From: Globisporangium splendens
Lineage: Eukaryota > Oomycota > Peronosporomycetes > Pythiales > Pythiaceae
Reading direction: 5' to 3'
Assembly: GCA_006386115.1 (NCBI GenBank)
Contig: VFIW01000062.1
Coordinates: 186,001 to 250,000 of the forward strand
DNA length: 64,000 nucleotides
Each line of letters begins with the position of its first letter. Position 1 is the stretch's first letter. Made by a program: the position numbers and the translations under genes. This document shows, piece after piece, positions 40,814 to 50,440 of the stretch. The notes under the pieces are model-generated. The model ran no database searches and was not told the origin of the DNA. It was given only the letters and a program-made list of their open reading frames with translations.

Positions 40814-42448
40814 ATGGAGTCAAAGCTGCTGCCTCCACTCACGTCTGCAGCAGTCGTGTGTCGCTATGCGTCGCAGGAAATTGGAGCACTAACCCATGTC
40901 GCGCAGCGCATCAGCGACTATCTCGACTGTGCGATTCCAGCATATTGGACCATGCCACGAGCATGTGAGACGAATCAGTTCTACTTGATGCAACGACTCG
41001 CAGCACGTGAGGCAGCAACACCAGAGCGCGTGAATCGGTATTTCAAGGGGATCCAGTTCGGTCAGGCGCTCGAGATTGCAGTTCGAAACGATAATCTCGA
41101 GATGGCCAAGTGGCTCTGTAACGAGTACTGTCCGACGGGGTTTGCCACGAAAGCGATGTTCGAAGCGGTGAAGTTTGGGAACTTGCGTCTGGTCAAGTGG
41201 CTCTTTGAGAATCGCGACCCAATAATTGAGAGCTCATCGTTTGTGGATCTCGCGGCTAGGCACGGTCACCTCGACGTGCTCAAGTGGCTGTACAAGAACC
41301 TTCCAATGTCAGCGTGGTCTGGTTTGGCGATCGGATATGCAGCACAAAATGGCCACTTGGACGTTGTCATCTGGCTTCATGAAGAAAAATACGAAGATCA
41401 TTTCGAGTCTTCTCTCCAAAGTGCTATCAGGAACGGCCACCTTGAAGTTGTGCAATTTCTAGTCCAACAAGGCTATACGCTAAAAGAGTGCTCGGACATT
41501 GTTGACAAGGCTGCAGAGAGCGGAAATCTTGATCTGATGAAGTGGCTCTACGAGTCGCCATTCAGCGGCTGCACACCACTGGCAATGGATGAAGCTGCAA
41601 AGCGTGGGGATCTGGACATCGTGAAGTGGCTTCATGAAACATACGCCAAAGGGACGACGGTTGACGCGATGAACCATGCTGCCAGGAATGGCCACCTCGA
41701 CGTTATCCAGTGGCTGCATGAGAACCAAACTGCAGGGTGCACAAGAGTTGCCATGGACTGCGCAGCTGACGGAGGTTTCCTCGATGTTGTGCAATGGCTT
41801 CATGAAAATCGAACCGAAGGGTGTACGACCGACGCGATGGATTTTGCTGCCGAGAACGGTCACCTACACGTCGTACAGTGGCTTCATGCGCATCGACCTG
41901 AGGGCTGCACAACGGATGCAATGGACAAAGCAGCCGAAAATGGCCACCTGCACGTCGTGATGTGGCTCCACGAGAATCGTGACGAAGGGTGTACAACGGT
42001 GGCCATGGACTACGCAGCTGCCGGAGGTTTCCTCGATGTTGTGCAATGGCTTCATGAAAATCGAACCGAAGGATGCACGACCAACGCAATGGATGAGGCT
42101 GCGATGTTTAACCATCTCGAGGTCGTCAAATGGCTTCATGAACACCGTTCTGAGGGATGCACTACAGCCGCAATGGATCTTGCAGGATCGCTTATCGTCG
42201 AGTGGTTACACGACAATCACACAGCGATAAACTCAGCTGCTCATGTTGACGACTTGGACGGAGTGCTCTACCAGTACAGAAATCGAAGCGAAGGGTTATC
42301 ATCGCAGATTCTAGAAGGAGAATTGAAGCAGCACAATTTCGACTATTTCCTGTGGCTGTATGAGAATTACCCTGTTGAGATATATCTTGATGAGATCCGG
42401 CGTCGGTATCCGTACGTGGATGCATTACTGGTAAGACTCGAGGTTTGA
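40814..42448 (+). CDS. 28-residue ankyrin-like repeat protein (intact, in inverted-repeat spacer)
   Basis: Single exon, 544 residues. The frame is open from 40748, but the first ATG is 40814 (MESKLLPPLTSAAVVCRYAS). The N-terminal cap (about 1-130) has LTHVAQRISDYLDCAIPAYW, TMPRACETNQFYLMQRL and CPTGFATKAMFEAV. Repeat units follow to about residue 470, including divergent ones (TLKECSDIVDKAAESGNLDL, ETYAKGTTVDAM). Then come the short unit (MDLAGSLIVEWLH) and a C-terminal cap (DLDGVLYQYRNRSEGL, YFLWLYENYPVEIYLDEIRRRY). It is the closest relative of the fragment at 22629-23579. It is the only intact gene between the two arms; its transcript could be affected by the inserted transposons upstream. 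Confidence 0.85.
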   Translation: MESKLLPPLTSAAVVCRYASQEIGALTHVAQRISDYLDCAIPAYWTMPRACETNQFYLMQRLAAREAATPERVNRYFKGIQFGQALEIAVRNDNLEMAKWLCNEYCPTGFATKAMFEAVKFGNLRLVKWLFENRDPIIESSSFVDLAARHGHLDVLKWLYKNLPMSAWSGLAIGYAAQNGHLDVVIWLHEEKYEDHFESSLQSAIRNGHLEVVQFLVQQGYTLKECSDIVDKAAESGNLDLMKWLYESPFSGCTPLAMDEAAKRGDLDIVKWLHETYAKGTTVDAMNHAARNGHLDVIQWLHENQTAGCTRVAMDCAADGGFLDVVQWLHENRTEGCTTDAMDFAAENGHLHVVQWLHAHRPEGCTTDAMDKAAENGHLHVVMWLHENRDEGCTTVAMDYAAAGGFLDVVQWLHENRTEGCTTNAMDEAAMFNHLEVVKWLHEHRSEGCTTAAMDLAGSLIVEWLHDNHTAINSAAHVDDLDGVLYQYRNRSEGLSSQILEGELKQHNFDYFLWLYENYPVEIYLDEIRRRYPYVDALLVRLEV

Positions 42449-42824
42449 GTTATATAGACAGCTCGCTGATGTCACGTTGTGTATCTAATGCTCTCAAACA
42501 ACAACTGCGTTCAATAACAGTAGTATACTTATTTGGTTGCAAATATGCCATTGGCGTCGTCGAAGACCGACAACCGGCGCACGATTCATCACTTGAGAAA
42601 ATTCACCCAACATAATCGGGTCGAACGGGTTGAAGCGATGAATGGTTTGGCTGGCTGCCACTCCTTCGTCAGCATTGCAATCAGGAAATACTGAGTGAGC
42701 GTTCATTGCTGAAAGTATTGCACACAGAATGCCAGATCCAGCTTTCACACACCACGTGAAAAATACGATGCACCACGACAAAACGCACTTTCCATTTTTC
42801 CATCAAACGACGAGAACCCAGAGC
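42449..42824. other. intergenic, no gene seen
   Basis: 376 bases between the intact ankyrin-like gene and the next pseudogene; no supported feature. Confidence 0.4.
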
Positions 42825-44476
42825 ATGCCAGCGACGAGCAACCAATCGAGAATGAACCCTTCTTTCAGCGACAACACTGCACGCGCTGAGATGTCTCGTC
42901 AGTCATCGATCCAGCTACCGCTGCTGCCTCCACTCATCTCTGCTGTTTCGCGTGCGACTACGCGCCGTCGCAGAAAATTCGAGAGTAAGATGATGAGGAC
43001 GTCGGAGCACTAACCCATGTCGTGCAGCGCATCAGCGACTATCTCGACTGTGCGATTCCAGCATATTGGACTGTTCCATGAGCATGCAAAGCGAATCACT
43101 TCTACCTGGCGCTGCGACTAGCAGCTCACGAGGCAGCAACACCAGAGTGCGTGGATCGGCATTTCAAGGGGATCCAGTTCGGTCAGGCGCTCGTGTTTGT
43201 GGTTCGAAACGATAATCTCGAGATGGCCAAGTGGCTCTGTAACGAGTACTGTCCGACGGGGTTTGCCACGAAAGCGATGTTCGAAGCGGTGAAGTTTGGG
43301 AACTTGCGTCTGGTCAAGTGGCTCTTCAAGAATTCTGGTCAGATTATTGAGAGTTCATCGTTTATGGACGAAGCGGATACGAACGGCCACTGAAGGTGCT
43401 GAAGTTGCTTTACAAGAATCCTCGCAACCCAGGATGCAGCCATGGAACGCTTGAATCTGCAGCACGTAAAGGTCATTTTGACGTGGACAAGTGGCTTCAC
43501 AATCGCCTCCGTCTCGACTATTCTCATGGCAAAGATCTGGCCGGTGCAATTTCGAACGGCCGACCACCTTGAAATCGTGCAATTTCTTGTTCGACGGGAG
43601 GTGCAAACTGAAACAAAACTCCAACGCTATCGATCTGGCTGTGCCGAGCAGAAACCTTGACTTGATCAAATGGCTTCACAAGGAGTCACTCGTTGACTGC
43701 ACTTCACGTGCAGTCAACGTAGCTGCAGAGCGTGGGGACTTGCACATCGTGAAATGGTTGCGCATAAACGTCTCCGGAGCTTTTTTCATGAACCAGCAGT
43801 CGTCAATCTCAACAATGGAGTACGTTGTCATGGACGGCCACCTTGACGTTATTCAGTGGCTGCATGAAAAGCAAATTTCAGGACCCACAACGAATGTTAT
43901 ACATTTTGCAGCACGCAATGGACACCTCTATGTTGTCGAGTGGCTTCACGCGAATCGAAACGAAGGATGTCCGACCGAGGCGATGGGTGACGCAGCAGAG
44001 AATGGTCATTTGCACGTGATTGATTGGCTGCATTCGCACCATACAGAGGGCTGCTCAACGGGCGACGCAATGGATAAGGGTGCGATGTTTAACCATCTTG
44101 AGATCATCAAATGGCTTCATGAACACCGTTCTGAGGGATGCACTACAGCCGCAATGGATCATGCAGGATCTCTTACCGTCGTCAAGTGGTTACACGAGAA
44201 CCACACAGAGGCTGTAACCACACAGCGATGAACTCAGCTGCTCATGTTGACGACTTGGACAGAGTGCTCTACCAGTACAGAAATCGAAGCGAAGGGTTGT
44301 CACCGCGGGCTTAGAGAGCTGCGTTAATCCACTACCTCTTTAACAGTTTTCTCTGGCTGTGTAAGAACTACGCTGATCAAGTTGACCTCGAAGCTTTCTG
44401 GCAGGAGAGTGCCTACATAGATACGTTGTTAGTAAGAGTCCATGATTGGGCACTAAGCCCAGGGCTTCGCACCTGA
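42825..44476 (+). pseudogene. ankyrin-like pseudogene spanning the inner edge of the right arm
   Basis: ATG 42825 (or 42891) begins a family N-terminus (LLPPLISAVSRATTRRRRK) that soon loses frame. THVVQRISDYLDCAIPAYW follows in another frame. From 43037 it is the mirror copy of the left-arm pseudogene, with the same TGA in place of the PRAC arginine and the same later frame breaks, ending at TGA 44474-44476. Because its first 200 bases differ from those of the left copy, the arm boundary lies within this gene. Confidence 0.75.
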
Positions 44477-44767
44477 CGACCGCTTTCAAAATCCTTGCCA
44501 AGTACAGTTTTTTGGTCGGATATGCATTTTTCACTCAGTTAAAGCAAATAAAAGGGAGGCACTACACGTGACTAGCCAGGTTGTCTGTCACTGCTGGTTC
44601 TACGGCAGAGCTCAACTTGTATCGGTGTCTCGACAATGCTGTGCAAGCACGGAGAAGCTGATCTATTCTTTGGCAGTAATTCAAAATTGCAAATCGAAGT
44701 GCAATTTTTGGAGAAACACATATGAACCATTTTGGAGTTGTTTTGTCAAGAGATATAGGAATTGGAT

Positions 44768-45286
44768 TTAGCTTTGGGAAAATCTCAATATCGTTAACAT
44801 TCTCCCAAAACAGTATTTGTGCGCAGCTTCAGGTGATCCTGCATCACATAAATTGACATTCGATCTCCAAAGAACGTTCTTTTTGTAGCCAACCTGCTTG
44901 CTTGACACGACCGCCCGATAAACCCATCCTCTGGTTGTGCCCCGAATCTTCAGCGCAATTCGTGCATTAAAGTTGAGACTCGATTCGATGTTGTCGTTGG
45001 GTCGCAGACGATGTTCAACACCATCCGCGAAGATCCTAAATGATCCGAGTCGCACACGTCCACGCCACGTCAATTCAGCAGCGCTGTGCTCAGGTACTGT
45101 AGTACAATTTCTGTACGAGTGGTCTTTTCGTCGATCAGACCAAGCAGCAGATTCATGTTGAATCATGACGATGTGTAAATCTGCAGCCATAGAGTACAGT
45201 ATTGATATGACCAGATGCAGTGTGTACTTTTGCACAGTAAGAGTGCAGTCGTCAATAGCTTTGCTCATGCAGAGTGACAACGACAT
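44768..45286 (-). CDS. hypothetical 172-residue ORF (right-arm copy)
   Basis: Mirror of 27797-28315, starting at ATG 45286. Two residues differ: Tyr for His after VQK, and Asp for Asn after RRK. No domain was recognised; coding status is uncertain. Confidence 0.3.
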   Translation of the reverse strand: MSLSLCMSKAIDDCTLTVQKYTLHLVISILYSMAADLHIVMIQHESAAWSDRRKDHSYRNCTTVPEHSAAELTWRGRVRLGSFRIFADGVEHRLRPNDNIESSLNFNARIALKIRGTTRGWVYRAVVSSKQVGYKKNVLWRSNVNLCDAGSPEAAHKYCFGRMLTILRFSQS

Positions 45287-46171
45287 CGTAAGTTGGATTT
45301 TATAGACAAACTAGACTGTAAAGTCTAACGGCAGAATGATCTTTCTTACTTGGCCAAATTTCCAATAGCGCGGTGTTTGATGGCACGCCAATCCTTGCTG
45401 AAGGCGTGGCTGAATGCTTGAAACAAAAAAGGCTATCGAGAGTCCTAGATGCTGCAGTCACGACGCGCGCACGACGGGCTGGCTTGAAAGCCTCGTTCTC
45501 AGAGGCCATCTGATTTCGATCTGAGCTCTTGATGGCGATACGTGAATGACCGCGGCGCAAAAATACGCTTGTCCTCGTGGATCGGGTGGCAGCCAAGTGG
45601 TATTAGGTGAATGTGCGTGAACCGTTGGTCTATGCCACTGCCGAGTATGATGCACATCATGCACTGCCACAATTGTATGCCCATTACACTGGAAAGAAGA
45701 ACTCTCCGAGGAGCTCCCAACCACCTTGAGATGGACTCCCGTTTACTTCAGCACCAACATGGAACCAACAAAACGACTAAAATGCTTGCTACTGTGCCTC
45801 GGTCATAGACTCTTGGAATGCGAAAACTTGAACACAACGTCTTCCGGTCTTGAGAACGGCTCCTACTTCATTCAACATGTAAAAACGGGATAGGCAAATC
45901 GACGAGAATGCCCGCTCCGAACAAGGCGAGCATTCATTTTGGCATGATTACACCCCGGTAGACGTCATCCAGTAATCTGGAGGGTTGCATGTGGACAACT
46001 GGTTGTTCTGGCGGGCAACTAGGGATGCAGTGTTGCGATCTGCTTTCTCCTCGAAGCTGATCTTTTCCCGTAGGGACCATCACGACCACCAGGCAATTGG
46101 GAGTCCTGGGCAACGCGTCCTCATTCTTCAAAACTCCGCCTACAAGCCAAAGCCAGCAGTAAATCAGCGCA
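45287..46171. other. intergenic in right arm
   Basis: Mirror of 26912-27796; upstream region of the thioesterase-like gene, with no gene supported. Confidence 0.4.
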
Positions 46172-47293
46172 ATGTCTGGTCTCCAAGCGTGTGTGTCGCG
46201 CCTCCTATTGTGCGTGGGTCTCCTACTAGCGGCGAGCGTCACAACAGCCGCTCAAAAGTGCAAGTCGGGCTTGCCGCAAGATCCGACAGCCGCGACGGCG
46301 ACAAAGCTCCCGGTGTTTTTCTTCCACGGCGTGGGTTCGAATGATTCTGCGGGGGCCAACTTCGAGGCGAACCTGACGGCAGAGGGAAGAGTGGTCAAGT
46401 CCCTCAAGTTCTGCAATGACATGTGCTCGACGCGCGCACTGAACGAGCAAGTCCAACTCGCGATCAACGAGATTCGCAGCATCGTAAAGAACGACTCGCG
46501 CTTTGACAACGGGTACATCTTCATTGCGCACTCCCAAGGAGGCGCCATCTCGCGCGCGGTCATTGAGGAAATGGACGATCACCAAGTCAAGACGTACATC
46601 AGTATGGCAGGTCTGGCGAACGGTGTCTTCTTTGGTCCACAACCGGATGATGTGCAACCCACGCACGATTTCACCGTCGGATTTGGAAGGTTCGTGCTAC
46701 CGTCATCGGTGTGGAATATGAGCGTGTACACCTGGCCGAGCGACTTCCGCGGAAAGTACCAGCACGACTTTGACGTGATGTTCCATTCTCACCCAGAGCT
46801 GCACAACGAGTATGCAAACATCAACGTGCAGCGATCCCCCGTGCAGGATCAATGGGTGGTCTCCAACCCGTTCTTCCCTGTCATCAACAACGTTAATCCG
46901 TGTGGATCTGAAGACTTGAACTGCACGGCCAGTCAACAGCGACGTCGCGCCAACTATTTGAAACTTGAGAATGCGCACTACTTTGCGTCCCCGGCGGATG
47001 GCGTGCTGACGCCATGGCAAACCTCGATCTTGGGTCAATACAGCACAGTAAGCACTGTCGAGGAGATCGAAACCAAGTTTGAATCGATCCATATTGTCGG
47101 CATCAAAGATACGATCGAGTACCAGCAGGACACGTACGGTCTGAAAACACTGGATGCGCGTGGCGGACTCTTTCTCCACACTGTGGCGAACGTAACGCAT
47201 AGCTGCTGGGTGAGAGACACGGGAAGTTGTTCGTTCCGGACAGCTTACGACGAGCACATCTACCCCATTCTTGCTTCCAGCGGTAGTCTCTAA
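46172..47293 (+). CDS. secreted palmitoyl-protein thioesterase-like alpha/beta hydrolase (right-arm copy)
   Basis: 373 residues, identical in protein sequence to the left-arm copy at 25790-26911. It has the same signal peptide, Ser121 nucleophile in HSQGG, Asp276 and His343. About 885 bp of upstream sequence is duplicated with it, so both copies should be expressed alike. It is flanked by ankyrin-like pseudogenes on both sides in both arms. Confidence 0.85.
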   Translation: MSGLQACVSRLLLCVGLLLAASVTTAAQKCKSGLPQDPTAATATKLPVFFFHGVGSNDSAGANFEANLTAEGRVVKSLKFCNDMCSTRALNEQVQLAINEIRSIVKNDSRFDNGYIFIAHSQGGAISRAVIEEMDDHQVKTYISMAGLANGVFFGPQPDDVQPTHDFTVGFGRFVLPSSVWNMSVYTWPSDFRGKYQHDFDVMFHSHPELHNEYANINVQRSPVQDQWVVSNPFFPVINNVNPCGSEDLNCTASQQRRRANYLKLENAHYFASPADGVLTPWQTSILGQYSTVSTVEEIETKFESIHIVGIKDTIEYQQDTYGLKTLDARGGLFLHTVANVTHSCWVRDTGSCSFRTAYDEHIYPILASSGSL

Positions 47294-47514
47294 AAGCGCA
47301 AAGAGGTCAAGCCAATCATTGAATTTCGTAAGTGCTGATGTCCTGGTCAAGAGGAGTGTCGATCAACGCTAGGCAGTCCATTTCCATGTTACGGATAGCA
47401 TTTCAAATAAAACCGTCGAGCTCGCGATTCATGTGTCGGTTCCAATGCACTCATCGCTTGTGAAGTTTATTGGGGCACAAGCCATCGCCTGCGCTCTTTG
47501 ACCAACTCTTCATT

Positions 47515-48105
47515 TCAGCGCGACTGTGTTTCGATGTATGGCTCAAATCGCAAGTCTAGGCTCGTCGGCAGGATTGGAGGAAGGTTTGTGTGCAGGCAAT
47601 TGAGTCCATCCTTGTGGTCGTTCCTAGCCGCCAAGTTCATAAACGACGAGCTTCCAATGATCTGATCACAATTCACAAAGAGCCACTGGACGAGGCTCAA
47701 ATTTCCCCAGTCGAGCGTCGCTTTCGTGGCAAAACCTGTCGGGCAGTACCCCATACGTGGTCGCTTTACCATCTCCAGATTATCGTTCGAATCGCAAATG
47801 CGAGCGCCTCGCTGGACTGGAACCCTTGAAATACCTATCCAAACGAACTAGCGACGCTAACTCGCGAGGTTCGAGCCGCTGCATTGATCAAGAGCCGATT
47901 CGCTTTACATGGTCACTCGAAGTTGAGATAGTCGCTGATGCGCTGCTCGATGTGGGGTAGCGCTGCCGGGTGGGTGCGGCTGGTACTTGAACACGACCAC
48001 TGTCGACGCGAGTGGGGACAGCGGTTGCTCCTCCAGACCAGGTGTCTCGTCACACAAAGCACCGTCGTTGATGGCAGCACTCTTTCTCGTCTTGCGCTTG
48101 CTCAC
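47515..48105 (-). pseudogene. short, frameshifted ankyrin-like pseudogene (right arm)
   Basis: Mirror of 24978-25568, with the same N-terminal block, the same frame break and the same truncation before any repeat array. The shared lesions show that the gene was already dead before the arm was duplicated. Confidence 0.7.
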
Positions 48106-48416
48106 ACGCAGCTGCTTGGGTGTCTCTGCTCAGGTCACATATGGAGTTCTTCGGTGCATTTTATTGCGTGGGCTTGCGTCATGCGATTATCACAGTTGAT
48201 GATCCTCAAATACCAAATTACCAGAAGTATCTGTGAATGACTCGCGATCCAGCTTGCTGGCATCCATGACCGCAATCTCGAGCGAAAACGATATCCGCTG
48301 CTTTTACAAGAGTTTGTCGACGGGGCTTTGCATATTGGCTCATTCAGACTCTCACAGTCATCTTCGTGATCGCTTCTCATAAGAACTTTGTCGGACAATA
48401 GCCATGAGTACAACAG

Positions 48417-50204
48417 CTAAAAAACTGACCGAGTCAACCCGTAGCTAGCTCGCAGTCCCATTTGATCAACAGAAGCACATAAGGTCGGGCGATACCAGAA
48501 AGCATGATGCAAGTTTTCAGGTCGCAACTTGTCACGGTAGTGCTCATTGAGCCGCAGAAGCAGCTCCACGCTCTGATCTCCAAGCTTATGTGCCACATTG
48601 TCGGAACATCCCTCGGTGCGGTTCGCGTGAAGATACAGAACCGATTCGAAGTCACCACGCTCGATTGCGGTCTCCATTGCCTCGGTCGTACACCCTTCCG
48701 ATCGATTCTCGTGAAGCCATTGCACCATTTCGCACGACCCTGCTCTGTCCATCGCCGCTTTTGTGCATCCTTCGTGACGATTGTCATGAAGCCATTTCAC
48801 AACATGCAGGTGGTCGTTATTCGCAGCAAGATTCGTTGCCTGCGACGTGCATCCCTCGCGACGGGTCTCATGAAACCATTGAACCACTTCCAAGTGGCCA
48901 TTTGCTGCGGCTTCGTCCATCGCTTTCTTACTGCAACCTTCCCCGCGATTCTCGTGCAGCCACTTGACCGTCGCGAGGTGACCATTTTGAGAAGCTCCAT
49001 CCATCGCGCGCCTCGTGCAACCTTCTCTTCGGTGTGTATGCAGCCACTTAACGACGTGCAAATGACCATTCGTTGCTGCCAAATCCATTGCCGCATGCGA
49101 GCACCCTTGACGGCGATTCGTGTGGAGCCATTGTACGATGTGAAGATGACCTTCACCAGCAGCCCAGTTCATCGCATACTTGGTGCATCCTTCTGTTCGA
49201 TTCGTATGAAGCCACTGGACAACATCGAGGTGTCCATATCTGCCAGCTCGGTCCATCGCATCCTGCGTGCATTCTGGCAAGATGTTGTCATGGAGCCACT
49301 GGATCATGTCGAGATGGCCGCGCTCTGCCGCCGAGTCAATCGCGTTTTCTGTCCACCCCGTGATGGACAATGCGTGGAGCCACTCGACCATGGCGACATT
49401 TCCACTCGGCGCGGCATAATCGATCCCGTTATCGACATCCAGTCTGTAGCCTCGATCACACAGAAACTGCGCGATTTCTAGATGCCCACCCGCGATCGCT
49501 CTCCGTAAGATGCCTGAATTGAGGGCTTCATTGCTGCCACCACACTCGTGGTACCACTTGACCACGTTGAAGTGACCGTGTTGCGCAGCACTATTAATCG
49601 AGTCGATGGAAGAAAGGAAGGCACAGGCACTTGATCCATCCGGAGCAAGTACGCACAACCATTCGAGCACGTGCAAGTGCCCATGTTCAGCAGCTCTCTC
49701 AGCAAAAGCTGAAGTCCACACGACTCTTCCTCTATGGTTTGCGAAAATCCACTGAAGCATCTGCAGCCTTCCTAACGCGCACGCAGTCTCCAAGCCCGTG
49801 GTGATCCACCCAGTTCGGCAATACTCATCACAGAGCCATTCCACAATGTCTAACCGATCACGCGGCACTGCGTTCACGAGCCCTTTGTTGAAGAGATACA
49901 TCTTGTAGTGTGCATCCATGTCCACTGGCTGCTTCAACGCGATACGACGCAGCAAACGGAGATCGCCGTGCTCACATGCGCGCGGAATGCTCCAGAACCG
50001 TGAATCATTGAAGTCGAGACAGGCGCTGATGCGCGCGACGACGTGCGGCAAAGCGTCCAACTTCGGACGCGCCTCGCGACACACGACGACCGCAGTAATC
50101 AGAGGATGCAGGTGTACTGCCGCTGGATGCTGCTGCGAAGTGTCCACTGCGTGCGGACTCGCGTCAATGCGCGCAGACGCATCGAGCAGCTTGCTCTCCA
50201 GCAT
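48417..50204 (-). CDS. 28-residue ankyrin-like repeat protein (intact, crosses the arm edge)
   Basis: Single exon, 595 residues, ATG at 50204 (MLESKLLDASARIDASPHAV). The N-terminal cap has HPLITAVVVCREARPKLDAL, PHVVARISACLDF, SIPRACEHGDLRLL and YCRTGWITTGLETA. About 14 repeat units follow, with consensus EGCTxxAMDxAAxNGHLHVVKWLHxxR. Then come the short unit (MDRAGSCEMVQWLHENR) and a C-terminal cap (DFESVLYLHANRTEGC, LLLRLNEHYRDKLRPENL). The inverted-repeat arm ends at 49503, inside the seventh or so unit, and only the 3' part recurs at 23580-24666. This copy is therefore the likely source. It is divergent from the next gene with 236 bp between starts. Confidence 0.88.
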   Translation of the reverse strand: MLESKLLDASARIDASPHAVDTSQQHPAAVHLHPLITAVVVCREARPKLDALPHVVARISACLDFNDSRFWSIPRACEHGDLRLLRRIALKQPVDMDAHYKMYLFNKGLVNAVPRDRLDIVEWLCDEYCRTGWITTGLETACALGRLQMLQWIFANHRGRVVWTSAFAERAAEHGHLHVLEWLCVLAPDGSSACAFLSSIDSINSAAQHGHFNVVKWYHECGGSNEALNSGILRRAIAGGHLEIAQFLCDRGYRLDVDNGIDYAAPSGNVAMVEWLHALSITGWTENAIDSAAERGHLDMIQWLHDNILPECTQDAMDRAGRYGHLDVVQWLHTNRTEGCTKYAMNWAAGEGHLHIVQWLHTNRRQGCSHAAMDLAATNGHLHVVKWLHTHRREGCTRRAMDGASQNGHLATVKWLHENRGEGCSKKAMDEAAANGHLEVVQWFHETRREGCTSQATNLAANNDHLHVVKWLHDNRHEGCTKAAMDRAGSCEMVQWLHENRSEGCTTEAMETAIERGDFESVLYLHANRTEGCSDNVAHKLGDQSVELLLRLNEHYRDKLRPENLHHAFWYRPTLCASVDQMGLRASYGLTRSVF

Positions 50205-50440
50205 TTTGGCTCAAGTGAGAAGCTGCGCAATTCGGAAAGTGCAGACAGTGGTCAATAGGTTCAGAAGCATAACGAAGACCAAAATCATGTCGTATCTGTT
50301 GCGTGGTATTTGCTGCATTTGGGTTGCAAAGTGCGCACTTGGACAACAGTGTTCTTAACATGTTCCCATTCTGATACGTGATATTATTCACACCTACTTT
50401 TTTGGTCCGAGACCTGCATCATCATAATTGGACGAGCATA
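50205..50440. promoter_or_regulatory. divergent promoter region of two ankyrin-like genes
   Basis: 236 bp between ATG 50204 (minus) and ATG 50441 (plus). Shared regulation is plausible; no specific motif was identified. Confidence 0.4.

Larger units (their letters stand above)
43037..49503 (-). repeat. right arm of the 6467-bp inverted repeat
   Basis: Reverse complement of 23580-30046 without indels (coordinates sum to 73083). The outer end lies inside the intact gene at 48417-50204 and the inner end inside the pseudogene at 42825-44476. Confidence 0.9.
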
